DNA of 64,000 nt, taken from contig NW_018343982.1 in the NCBI RefSeq assembly GCF_002099425.1, forward strand, positions 11,815,501 to 11,879,500. The letters are read 5' to 3'. The DNA is from Phascolarctos cinereus. Taxonomy: Eukaryota; Chordata; Mammalia; Diprotodontia; Phascolarctidae. The translations under genes were made by a program, and so were the position numbers. This document shows positions 46,711-57,240 of the stretch, one piece after another. Under the pieces are notes generated by a model that searched no databases, had not been told where the DNA came from, and saw only the letters and a program-made list of their open reading frames with translations. How positions within the stretch are numbered: the first letter of the stretch is position 1; every line of letters begins with the position of its first letter.

Positions 46711-46940
46711 GTCTGTCTATCTATAGCTATTTGTATCTAATGGTAGCCATCTCTGAGGCGGAGCCAGAGAGGGGATGAGAGGGAAGAAAAAAAGGAAAAA
46801 AAGAGAAATTTACATGATAATTTTATTATATGTTTAAAAGGAATAGCAAGTTGTACATAATAGATTTGCAGTTTCATGTGCAGTTATATGTTTTATTATA
46901 CTATGTTATAGAAATGCTTGTTTTACTCCATAAATTAAAA
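45480..46940 (+). repeat. Internally deleted L1 (half-L1/HAL1-like)
   Basis: The left part is an L1 ORF1 C-terminus (LPTKLSIILNEK for the family's 'yPAKLSii.eGk', then TKRPEF) followed by the purine-rich region before ORF2, up to actttgaatatgaatggga, the first codons of ORF2. At about 46307 this joins directly to tttatagcagttctctttg, the end of ORF2 (CGVWL, then SRTKRTLYTV), and then the 3'UTR. Nearly all of ORF2 (roughly 3 kb) is absent. A (TATC)n tract lies in the 3' part. Confidence 0.7.
46675..46726. repeat. (TATC)n microsatellite
   Basis: About twelve units with two variant TGTC units. Confidence 0.95.
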
Positions 46941-46974
46941 ATAAAATAAAAAAATGAATCACTTTTAATTGTAG

Positions 46975-47235
46975 GAATGATGATAATTAAAAGCGATTCT
47001 GGGATTCTACCTCATACTACTCAGATTGGCAAAGATGATAAAGAAAATGACAGTTTTTTTTCAGGATATGAGTAGTCATTCACATTGGTACAAAGCTGGT
47101 AGAGCTGTGAAATGTTCCAGCCATTCTGGAAAATAATTTGAAACTGTGCCAAAAAGTCACTAACCCATATGCACCCTTTGAGTCATTGACACTGCCAGTA
47201 GGCCTATGCTCCCATGAAGTCAAAGAGTGAAAAAA
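46975..47235 (+). repeat. L1 ORF2 fragment
   Basis: gggattctacctcatactac, cagattggcaaagatgataa, cagccattctggaaaataat and ccctttgagtcattgacac match the 'YHLTPiRlAkmtk' to 'fDPAIPLLG' part of ORF2. This piece is missing from the two L1 fragments just upstream. Confidence 0.75.
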
Positions 47236-47352
47236 CCAATATGTAAAATATGGAGTCTCCAACTCCAAACATTTTAATTAGTTGTCAAGTCATGCTTTTT
47301 TAAAAAAAACCTCTGTAACAACTCTGTCATTGTGACATCACTCCCCCTCCCG

Positions 47353-47524
47353 CCTCCACTACTTCTTGAGATATGTCTTCTATACCCACCAAACTACTAA
47401 AACTGCTCTCTTGAAGAGTATTGATGATATTTTGGCACCCAACCCAAACTCCAATTCCAAGCCTTTAGAATAGTTGAGAAAAATGAAGTCTTATATAGAG
47501 ACATATCTCAAGAAGTGGTGGAGG
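47353..47524. repeat. 26-bp inverted repeat, 120-bp spacer
   Basis: 47353-47378 (cctccactacttcttgagat, then atgtct) and 47499-47524 are reverse complements with one mismatch in 26. Pairing continues imperfectly inwards (tctata against tatata). It could be the termini of an unknown MITE or the stem of a hairpin. No known family recognised. Confidence 0.85.
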
Positions 47525-47809
47525 TAGTGTCTATAGTTCACTGATTCAAGAATTTTCACTGTGAAAGAAAGTGAGGGGATGGGAAACAGAAATGTAGGGG
47601 GAGGGGACAACTGTCAACAAACATTTTTTCAAGATAGGGGAAAATCATGTGTGTTTGTAGATATTCCTTAATTAATTCTGCATATTTTCATTAAGTATCT
47701 GCTCATATGCAGAATATCTTAAGCACTAGGAGGGATAAGACATGATACTTACCCTTATGGAACTTTTAATCTAGGCAATGGAGGAAAAAACATTATAGAA
47801 AGAGTTATT
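47525..47809 (-). repeat. Possible L2-type 3' end at 47690-47805
   Basis: cattaagtatctgctcatat, then cttaagcactaggagggata and cccttatggaacttttaatc resemble an antisense L2 tail. The first 160 bases hold nothing recognised. Confidence 0.55.
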
Positions 47810-47822
47810 AAAAATGTCCAGG

Positions 47823-47957
47823 GATAGGGGCAGCTAGGTGAAACAGTGGATAAATCACTGGCCCTGGAGTCCAGAGGACCTAAGTTCTAATCTGACCTCA
47901 GATACTTACTAGCTGTGTGACCCTGGGCAAGTCACTTAACCCCAATTGCCTTGCCAT
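47823..47957 (+). repeat. SINE1_MD/WSINE1-type SINE
   Basis: ggggcagctaggtgaaacag, then ccctggagtccagaggacct, gtgaccctgggcaagtcact and ccccaattgccttgcc. Flanked by near-identical direct repeats (aaaatgtccagg at about 47811-47822; aaacatgtccagg at about 47959-47971). Confidence 0.92.
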
Positions 47958-47971
47958 AAAACATGTCCAGG

Positions 47972-49368
47972 TGTAACTGAGGAAGGTAGGTCATTTAGGG
48001 AATTATGGGGGAGATGGGAAAGAGCCTTGGCTGTATTAACCTACAAACAAGTAAGACCCAGGTCCTTCTAGGTATAAACATTTTGTATTTTTATTTTAGA
48101 TCTATTTTATAAACAGTTAATGTAGAGATACCAGAAAATAAATGCAGATGTGCTTTAATATTAATCAATTTCAGAATTTTATATTCACTTAGATTCTATA
48201 CATACCTCATAGGGGAAGAAAAGAACAATCAACATGAATATAAAGAAGTGGTGTGTTTTTGTCCTCACAAGAAGTATTATAAATCACATACAACACTGTT
48301 TCAATATTGTACAAAAAACTAAAATTTCAGAATTAGTTTATTTAAAATCTTTGTCATTGAATTGTTATTTTTATGTTTCAGTTTTAAATATCAACTTGAC
48401 TAGAAGGAAAAATGTATTATATAGTCCCACTTGAATCCTTTTTTTCCTACCACAAAGCATACTGTTATAAAATCAGGATTTAACATCTTATGCAAAATGA
48501 TTCCAAGAACTGGACTAATAGTGGTATAGGTCAGATAGATGATATTTGCAATTGAATTAAAAAACAGGAAGGCTACAAAATAACTTGTTTGTCTCACCTG
48601 TTAATTTTCCTATCATTTAGGTGCTTTCATATTGAATTTTACAGAATTCCTATACATTTTTAATAGTAATCATGGAGTTTTGTTTACTGTGGTTAGCTAG
48701 ACATATAAGTGCTATGCTGTCATTTGTAACTGTATTCTGACTAAATACGAGCTGCTCTACTTAGCAGTTCTTTCAGTCTCTCCCAGGCCCTATTGCACCT
48801 TGACCACAAAATAAACTTAATAAAACCATTGCTGAATTACTTTATACCCTACAAGAGACAGAGGATACAAAGGGGTAGAATAGAAAGGCTGTCATAATAT
48901 TTTTGCTCAAGATTTTAAGGATGATTCAGACATATCTCATCTTTGCAAGTGGCATAGGAGAATATCTAAAGCAGAAGTACTGTGCTTTTTACAGCTGGTG
49001 AGCCACTTTATTATTAAATCCAACTGAAAAGATTAATAAAACAATCACATTTTCATGACATAGATTTGTCACATATTTGAGTTATGATATAATAGTGCTA
49101 TCATTTATTTTTTCTTTTTCTAATGCTGAGACCCATGCATTGAGGATCCTATATTTTTTATTTCAGTGTCTTTTCCTCTTATTTATGCCATTTTCATTTT
49201 ATATCTAAAGAACTGGATTATAGAAGTTAAGATTGCTTTTAAAAAATGAATTAATTAATGCAGTCAAAAGAATTTTTTAAAAAACCGTTAAAGTAATACA
49301 TAAACCCAGAAGCTGTTTTTTAAAAAGGAACACAATAAATGTTCAAACATGAGCCAACTTAATAAAAG
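47972..49368. other. No recognised feature
   Basis: AT-rich intron without recognised repeats or coding segments. Confidence 0.5.
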
Positions 49369-49398
49369 AGAGAGGGAGGGAGGGAAGGATACAGAGAA

Positions 49399-49478
<80 letters not shown>
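49369..49478. repeat. (GA)n microsatellite, long
   Basis: A degenerate gggagg start is followed by about 40 uninterrupted GA units (49401-49478). Confidence 0.97.
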
Positions 49479-49483
<5 letters not shown>

Positions 49484-49499
49484 CCAATTTAGAAATATC

Positions 49500-50478
49500 A
49501 AAAATAAAAAGGCAAATTCACAACAAATGAAGAAGAAATAAAAGACACTGTTGATATTTATTTGGCCCAGCCATATGTCAATAAAAATGACAAATTAAAT
49601 AAAATAGATTTTATACAAAATACAAAATACCTAGATTAACAAAAGGAACAGAAACTTTAAATCACACAATCAGAAAGGGAAATTAAGTCTTAAATGAACC
49701 TCCCATTGGGGAAAAATAAACCAAGCACCATATGGACTTAACAAGTTCAATTCTATCAAAAATTCAAAGAATGATTAATTTGAATATTACACAAATTGTT
49801 TACAAAACAGGAAAGGCAAGAGTCCCCTCCTATTTATTTTATGATACAAATGTCTCGATAACCTAGAGAGAGAAAAAACTATAAATATCCCTAATAAGCA
49901 TTGATTAAAAAATTTTAATTAAAATATTAACACAGATGCTACAGTGACACACTATGAACTGGTTAGACTTATACCAGGAATGCAGGATTGGTTCAATATT
50001 ATGAAAACTGCAATAATAATTAACCATATTAATAAGAAGAATTAAAAAACCCTATTATTATAGTGAAAGATGCACAAAAACCTTTTGAGAAAAGACAACA
50101 CCCATTTCAATTAAGAATACTAGAAAATGTGAGAATAAATTAATCTTTCTTTAACATGTTAAGTAGTGGATATCTAAAACCAAGAGCCAGCTTTATATGA
50201 TATAAGAATAAACTAGACTACTTTCTAATCAGGTCAGGGTAAAGCAAGGGTATCCATTGTCACTATTAGTATTTGATATTGTACTGGAAATTCTAGCTAT
50301 AGCAATAAGACATGAAAAGGAAATTGAAAGAATAAACATAGTGAAAGAAGCATAAAAATTAGTACTTTGTGCACATGAAATCATGGTATACTTAGAGAAC
50401 TCTGAAGAGTCAAGTAAAATTAATTGAAATAATGACTTGTGCAAAGTTGCAGGGTATAAAATATATTCTCATCAATCT
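49500..50478 (+). repeat. L1 ORF2, reverse-transcriptase region (host of nested insertion)
   Basis: The + strand keeps RVKQGYPLSLLVFDIVLEIL (for L1 'G.RQGCPLSPLLFNIVLEvL'), then AIAIRHEKEIERINI and YLENSEESS (for 'YlenP.ds'). The catalytic FADD motif is lost (CAHE in its place). Resumes at 51053. Confidence 0.88.
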
Positions 50479-50488
50479 TCATTTCTTT
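50479..50488. repeat. Target-site duplication of nested L1, left copy
   Basis: tcatttcttt, repeated at 51043-51052. In intact L1 this sequence occurs once, between the lysine-rich RT end and the 'aacaaaacc' segment. Confidence 0.8.
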
Positions 50489-51042
50489 TTTATTTCTTTT
50501 TTATTAATTTGTTTTGATTTATCAACAATCACTTCCATAAGCTTTTGGGTTTCAAATTTTTCTCTCCCTCCCCTCCTCCCCAAGATAACACATGATCTGA
50601 TATAGGCTATACATATACATTCCTATTAAACATATTTTCACATTAGTCATATTGTAAGTAAGAATTAGAACCAATAAGAAGAACCACCAGAAAGAGGAAA
50701 CAAAACACAACAGAAGAAAAAAAGATAGCAAATAGTATGCTTCGATCTGCATTCAAATTCCATAGTTCTTTCTCTGGATGTGGATAGCATTTTCCATCAT
50801 GAGGCCTTTGAAGATATCTTAGATCCTTGCATTGCTGAGAAGGGCTACGTCTGTCAGTATTAGTCATCATACAACATGGCTGTTACTGTGTACAACATTC
50901 TCCTGGTTCTGCTCACTTTAGTCAGCATCAGTCCATACAAGTCTTTCCAGGTTTTTCTGAAATCTGCATGCTCATCATTTCTTATAGCACCCATTACAAT
51001 CATATACCACAGCTTGTTCATCCATTCCCCAATTGATGCGCC
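50489..51042 (-). repeat. L1 3' end inserted into an older L1, opposite orientation
   Basis: T-rich left end, then gggtttcaaatttttctctc, ataggctatacatatacatt, gcattttccatcatgaggcc and cctggttctgctcacttt: antisense L1 3'UTR and ORF2 C-terminus, 554 bp. Confidence 0.9.
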
Positions 51043-51052
51043 TCATTTCTTT

Positions 51053-51575
51053 ATATTGGCAACAAAACCTGGCCAAGAGGAGATAGAACAAGAAATCCCA
51101 TTAAAATGCTATAGAAAATATAAAAATTTAGGATTCTGCCTACCAAAAACACACAGGAACTACATCAGTATTACAACTTACAAAATTAAAGATAGACCTA
51201 GTAATTGGAGAAATATTGATTGCTCCAGTTAATAAATTGCACCAGTACAATACAAATAACTCTTCCATCTGAATTAACTGACTCATTCAGCAACATGTCA
51301 ATGAGCTACCAAAAATTACTTTATAGAGCTAGAAAAAAAGTAACGCAATTCACTTGATGAAACCAGAGGTCTAGGTTCTCAAGGGACATTATAATGAAAA
51401 ACTGTGGAAGTAGTGAAGTGGGAGGGGTACAATAGAATCAGATTTCAACTGTAATACCAAGCAGTAATTGTCAAAAGAATTTGATACTGATTAAAAAATA
51501 GTGAGGTTGATCAGCGGAATAAATTAGATAATACTCAGAAGCAAATATAGCTATTAACCTTGTGTTCAGTAAATA
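51053..51575 (+). repeat. L1 ORF2, continuation of host L1
   Basis: atattggcaacaaaacctgg, then caagaaatcccattaaaatg (for 'IPF.iatKkIKYLG') and gcaacatgtcaatgagctac, tgatcagcggaataaatta. It follows without a gap from the sequence lost at 50478. Confidence 0.85.
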
Positions 51576-51587
51576 GCACTTAGTCAG

Positions 51588-51640
51588 CCAGGTGGTATAG
51601 TGGATAGAGTTCAGGTGCTCTAAAGTTCTGGAGGAAATAT
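51588..51640 (+). repeat. SINE head fragment
   Basis: gccaggtggtatagtggata and gagttcaggtgctc resemble the tRNA-derived head of a SINE1-type element without its body. Confidence 0.55.
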
Positions 51641-52077
51641 TAGGGCCCTGTTTGGTCCCTATATATGTATTTCTTTGGTTCTTCTGCTACTGTCTCTGGA
51701 TACTGGATATTATGTTCTTCAGAGCTCCCAGGAGTTGATCAGACCACGGAGTTGCAAACTTCAGTGATCTGTTATTCCCTCCCAGTTTTGAGCTTTGTAG
51801 TCTCTGATGGGTGAATTATGGATCCATGCCACCTACCTCTACCCTGAGCAGGGGTTTTTCCTTGGGCTAGAGCAGTTGCTCTTAACATTTTTGCCCCTCA
51901 GGATGCCACCAACATTGAATTTTCTCTTAATCTGAAACACGATCAAGATCTTTTTCCTGTGTGTCACAATTTAACTCTAATTATTTGTCTACAACTAGTG
52001 ATTAAGTAATTTTTTGGAGACTACTTAGGTGATTCTGCATTCAGCTTGTATTCCTCTTCATACCTTTATAGATGTGG
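51641..52077. other. No recognised feature
   Basis: Less AT-rich than average; possibly an unknown decayed repeat. Confidence 0.45.
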
Positions 52078-52205
52078 ATGTTGAAGGAATCCCAGAGGCT
52101 ATTTAGTCCACTGCCTCTCATTTTACATATGATGAAAATGAGGTTCAGTCAGGGAGTGATTTACCTAAGTCACATAGGCAGTGTTAGGGATTTGAATCCA
52201 ACTCT
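52078..52205 (-). repeat. MIR-related SINE fragment
   Basis: gaatcccagaggctatttag, then ccactgcctctcattttaca, gatgaaaatgaggttcag and gggatttgaatccaac: the same antisense layout as at 9417 and 20110. Confidence 0.7.
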
Positions 52206-52555
52206 GTAATATGGTGACAAATTCCTTCAATATAGCCATTTGTTTTGTGCTCCATTATGCTTCATTTGCATTTAGTTATAACAGAATTATTAAACAGTGT
52301 TCTCTTGTGTTAAAATTGATTATCTGAAATAAAAAGGAAACTGAGGACAAAGTTACTGAACCAGCTATGATTTAATTTGCAAAGGTAGCATTTGTATATC
52401 AAACCAGGTCACTTGACTCCTCAGAGGTCAGAGACAAGGAGTGATTTACAGAGCTGATTTTTGTAACAAAAAAGGAATAAAAAATGGCAAAAACTTGTTT
52501 TGAACATAATTCAATTGGACAAAGCAGGTCACCCAACTAGTTAGCTTCTTCCAGA

Positions 52556-52636
52556 CTTTCTTAATCCTATGCCAGAAATCCTTTCCTTTTATAACCTTTC
52601 TAAATCCTATACCAGAAATCCTTTCCTTTTATAACC
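52556..52636. repeat. 40-bp tandem duplication
   Basis: ctttcttaatcctatgccag begins copy 1 at 52556 and ctttctaaatcctataccag begins copy 2 at 52596. The remaining 20 bases of each unit are identical. Two mismatches in 40. Confidence 0.95.
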
Positions 52637-54239
52637 AGAAAGTGTAGTGGGAAAGAGGAACTTGTGGTCAGTGCTTAGCAGTCACCTCCTGCATCTTCCT
52701 TAGAAGTGTCCATTACTTAACCTAGACTCTAGCTCAAGTTAAAAAAAAAAGGAGCACATACACTAAGACTGGAAAGAGGAACTTAACCTCTAACCTTTTT
52801 TTCCAGCTGCTAGAAAAGGGCACTTAGCCTTTGGTTAACACCCCTTTCTGCCAGAAAGGGAAACCTAGCTTTTAAAAGAGTAATCCTATAATTATTATGT
52901 CTTATTCTAAATTATCTACTACTAAATGATAAAGTCTTCTCAATCTATTTCCTAAATCTGTAGGTAAACTAGACTTTACGGAGTAGCCATGTTAGTCTGG
53001 TTTAGTTGTTAGGGCTAGCTTTTCCTAAAGAAGGAAGCTTAATCCTATAATCAAACTAAGAATAATTCAAAGTAATCAGAACAGCTGATCTCCTTTTTAC
53101 TTGATTTGCATTTACCAAGGAATCTTATGATATTAACAAGGACACAAATTACTCTTTGTTGGAAGAGATCCTTTAAAACTACCTCTTATTCTGAGCTAAA
53201 TACAATTTTCTAACAATGAACAATAACCACTTAAGGGTCTTCTATTTTCTGTACCTTTCAATCCATTATTTGCCCATGAAGGTATGTCCTAAAGAACATA
53301 ATTTTCAGTTAATTATAATATATTGTGATATAATATATAATATATAATATAATAAATATAAATTTCAATTAATTAATATTTTAATAAAGAATACCCTAGA
53401 TGCATATGTAGATTTGATAAAGATGGTAAAGTAAAAAAAAAAACTCAAGTTTAGTTCTGTCAGTTGTCTTTAGAAGTCCAGGAGTCAGAGCATCCATTGT
53501 TTTAATTATTTTAGTATCTTTCCTTTCCTGAGATATCTTGTAAAGTCAGTCTCTAATAATGTGAAAATGGTATTCCCTCCAGCACATATTTCCTCTTATA
53601 CATCATCTTTTTAGATGATATTTCTACTTCATTGCATAACACACAGCAAGCTGAGGTATTAGAAACCCCAAGTTGTGGACACACCACTGGTAATGAAAAA
53701 GACTGTTAGGGAAATGTTGGCAAATCTGTTACCTTTCCTTTAACTTATTGTGTTTTTGCCATTTTAATCTGTGACTGTTCTTTGATAGATGTTGCTTACT
53801 TGGATATCACATCAAACTTTTTGCAGCTATGTTCTTACCTATGCTACTTTTTGCCATTTTATGAGGTGATGGATGTCTCATTGTGGTCTGAAGATGACCT
53901 GAGGTTCTTGAGGGCTACAGAAGTAGAATGCTAGCTCTGGCAGATTTGAGTTGAGACTTTAAGAATAATTCTGACAATAGAATATGGCTACTTTTATCAA
54001 GTCAGCCTCCCTAGGTACAGAGAAACTTGTTACTAGGATGGCCAATTAGGATTGAGTTATGTGGCCATTGTAACCCTTAAAACAACAAAAAAATACAAGG
54101 TGACCTTTAGTCCTGCCCAACCTTATTCCACTTTTGCATTGATTGTGAAGATATGGTAGAAAATGATTTAGAAGGCTCTAACATTCAGTTTCTAGAACAT
54201 CTGTGCATAAGGAATTAAATGTTGATATTCTTAATATGG
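52637..54239. other. Unclassified, with an AT-rich stretch
   Basis: Nothing recognised. At 53310-53395 the sequence is nearly pure A/T (atataatatataatat). Confidence 0.5.
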
Positions 54240-54790
54240 CAGCCTTTCTAGTGAACATTGGGTAGATATGCTAATAGAGAACTGAATTATATAAGTCTTT
54301 ATCTTCTCATGACAAATGAAATAAGGCAAAAAGAAGATGCAAGTAAACTGAAAGATGAATCATAAGTTTTCCTTGGGTAGGCGAATAATAAAGTTTGTAA
54401 TGTTGGTTTTATCGTGTGAGTAAAGGTGATAAAAACAGCATTTTATATTGTTATCTTGTTTTCCTACACTCATAAGCATTTGCAAAAAGGACCATTGTAA
54501 AAATAGTTACAGTTTATGTACCAATATCCATTGAAAACAATGAGGAGCTAGTGGAATTCTTTGAAGTACTCAGTAGACTCCTCCCCTTCAGACAAATCCA
54601 CATGTATTTTAATACTTGGTTACTTCAATACGAAGGCATAAGGGAAGATATCAAAAATATGTTGAAAACATTGTTCAGGAGTAAGAAATGAGAAGAGTCA
54701 AAGGTTTAGAGATCATATAGAAAGCTCACATTTATACCATGAATATTTTCTTCACAAGGATCAGGGAGCTGGTAGATGCATGACAGCATA
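54240..54790 (+). repeat. RTE-clade LINE endonuclease fragment
   Basis: The + strand gives VKIVTVYVPISIENNEELVE (RTE EN 'vtvYAPts...ee..eeF'), then FFEVLSRLL, and a FNTWLLQYE where the family has DFNAkvG. Strongly diverged. Confidence 0.68.
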
Positions 54791-54859
54791 AATTAACTTC
54801 ACAGAAATGATATTGACTAACATTTACATTACACATTAAGATTTATAAAACACAGGTTT

Positions 54860-55545
54860 CAAAACTGAATTGCTAGAAGAATGTTGGTACCCCTTAACAG
54901 AAAAAAGGGAAGTTTAAGAGGGATGATTGGGGAGGAGTATAATTATTCCAGTGTGGGCATGTTGATTTTGAGGTGTCATGGAATCATCCAGTTGGAAATG
55001 TCTAATAGGCAGTTAGTGATGCAGAATAGGAATTTAGGAGAGAGACTGCAACTGGATATATAGATCATAGATCATTTGTAGAGGAAGATAAGTAATATAT
55101 AGACAGAAGAGAAGAAGGGCTAGCAGCACACACAGAGAGAGTGGGACATAAATTTTGATCTAGGAAAGGGGAATGTGAATGAGTGGCCATACAGGTAAGA
55201 AAACCAAAGGAGGGCAGTATCATTAAAACCCATATATTAGAGAGTGTATATGAAGAGTGGATAGTTAATAGTACAGAAAGGTTAAAAAGGATAAAGAATG
55301 AGAAAAATTAAATTTGATGGTAAAGAGACCATAAATTTATGGAGAATAGCTTCACTTGAATGATAACATAAGAAGGCAGATGTCAAAGGGCTGGGAAGTG
55401 AGAGAAAAGTAATTGGATTTAATGAGGACAGGTAACTTTTCTAGTTTGGCTGTGAAAGGAGAGAGATACGGAATGATTGTTTGAAGGGATGGAATGATCA
55501 AATGAGTGTGGGGAAGACATGTTTGTAGGCAACAAGGAATGAAGC
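54860..55545 (-). repeat. L2-type LINE ORF2 RT fragment
   Basis: Antisense. gtgggcatgttgattttgag, aatgtctaataggcagttag, tttctagtttggctgtgaaa and acatgtttgtaggcaacaag follow L2 RT order (the last is the antisense of the 'FPtaYKhAhV' segment). Confidence 0.8.
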
Positions 55546-55554
55546 AATAGTTAG

Positions 55555-55700
55555 TAGTGAGTAGATATTTATTAAGTACCTATGATGTGCCAGATACTGT
55601 GCTAAGCAAGGGAATACAAATACAAAAAGAGAAAGACAGTCCATGCCATGAAGGAACTTACAATTTTAGGAGCAAGGACAACACACAAAAGCAAGCTGAA
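55555..55700 (-). repeat. L2-type 3' end
   Basis: tagatatttattaagtacc, then tatgatgtgccagatactg, tgctaagcaagggaatac and atgaaggaacttacaatttt. It lies to the right of an L2 RT segment of the same orientation, so it belongs to a different copy. Confidence 0.8.
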
Positions 55701-56049
55701 AATGGGAGAGGGGCATGGTGGAGAAGTCAGAGATGTCCCAAAGTAGTGCAGCCAAGTGGGAAATGACAAGTCTTCTTAAATGGAAATTTTGGAGTTCATG
55801 GTTCTACCTTCAAATAAGAGGGGCAGAGAGTAATGTAGAGGTATGAGTGCTAAGGCTGATTGGATCTTGCAATGTGATGAGTTTTTCCCACTGATGAGCT
55901 TCCTATGACATAATAGAGAAATAAAAAAAGTAAAGAATAATCTGCATAAATACCAAAGACATCGTTGATGGAGGCTTGAAATAGGAACAGGCAGGTTTTT
56001 GCAAACAATATTCTATAGTAAACCACATCTTTAGAAGGACACAATTGAC
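55701..56049. other. No recognised feature
   Basis: Nothing recognised. Confidence 0.45.
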
Positions 56050-56610
56050 TGAAACACTTAAATATGAATGAAAACCTGTAAAGCTTGTCTATCAGTGCCC
56101 TTAACTTGGATAGACATTGTGATAGGACAGTGTAGTAGGCTTAGAATTGAACAGTTGGAGGAAAGCAGACAAGGTTTCCTGTCAGATCTTTTGTAGTACT
56201 TTTCATTCCCTAGCACTTCCTTCTGAAACAAAGCTCCATATTTGGAACAGGAATTTTATTCTGTTAATGCAGTGTGGATATGAATCACAGAATGTAAGTC
56301 TCCAAAGAATTAAAGTTGAAGATCATCCAAAGAGCAATATAGATGGCCATGATGGTCATGAGTAGGCTACAGTACCTATGAGAAATTACATGGGAAGCAG
56401 CATGAAGGATTTCATCAGAAAGATGTAAGACCAGAGAAGATGGTCTAATCACATAGTATGAGCAGGAGATAATGGAGGGGGGCATTGGCTGGTACCCACT
56501 GTTTGCTACCAAGTGTAGGTGAATGGACTGTAGTCTGGAAGACATAAATCTGACAAGCAAGTCTGCAGAGCCCAGATATAGGGAGATATAAAAGTGCAAG
56601 AGCCCTGTTA
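56050..56610 (+). repeat. RTE-clade LINE C-terminal fragment
   Basis: The + strand contains a SRLQYL-EITWEAA-RI stretch (RTE 'iSRlqhi.NEeir..sgv.DI'), then GIGWYPLFATKCR (for 'W.Pr..kR..GRPp.RW'). Stops interrupt all frames. Confidence 0.6.
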
Positions 56611-56769
56611 AAATCATTTGCATTTGATATGCAGGATTATCTGACCTTGTTACTTTCTCAAAAGTTTAAGTAACACTTTTGCACGTAGAAGTTTTCTACC
56701 CATGGCCATAGACTGATTTTTACTCCAATTATAACAAAAGACTTGGGAGGATACTTAAATCCATCCTTG

Positions 56770-57240
56770 TCCTCTATGCTGCAAAAGGTGTGCTCAGGTT
56801 CATGGCCTCAAACTGAACTGCTGGACTGAGAACCTGAGAGTGTCAGGCTGAGTGTGAGACAGCCTTGTAACTGTCTGAATTAATCTGCAACCTGAGAGTG
56901 TCAGGCCTGAAAAACATTCCAAGCTTTCCTAGGTGCTTGGAGAGTCACCCCAACTACAAGGGGAGAAAGGGATAAGGAGAGGTGGGGAGCCTTACATACC
57001 TTCCAATCTTTGCTGGAGAAGAGCTTTAGATTAGGCAGTTTCCTGGTCTCAGGGAATCAAAATGTTGAGGTCTAAGAGTGCTGGGAACCCCAAAATTCAA
57101 GGGCAAATGACATGGGTCTAGCTTTGAATGAATTCTGCTCAAGCCTTCTTTCAGTCAGAGACAAGGTTTATTAAAACACTGATTGAGGTGGGCAAGATTT
57201 TAAGAATCTGCACATTTGTGACGCTTGTATTGACAAATGG
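56770..57240 (-). mobile_element. Candidate endogenous-retrovirus LTR fragment
   Basis: A less AT-rich block. The right side, read on the minus strand, contains a polyadenylation-like aataaaccttgtctctgac. A cctgagagtgtcaggc segment occurs twice (56832 and 56891). No internal genes. If an LTR, it is an old, solitary fossil. Confidence 0.35.

Noticed and set aside
50643-51232. Open frames on both strands with hydrophobic stretches that resemble small membrane proteins
   Set aside because: They fall inside the nested L1 3'UTR and the host L1 ORF2.
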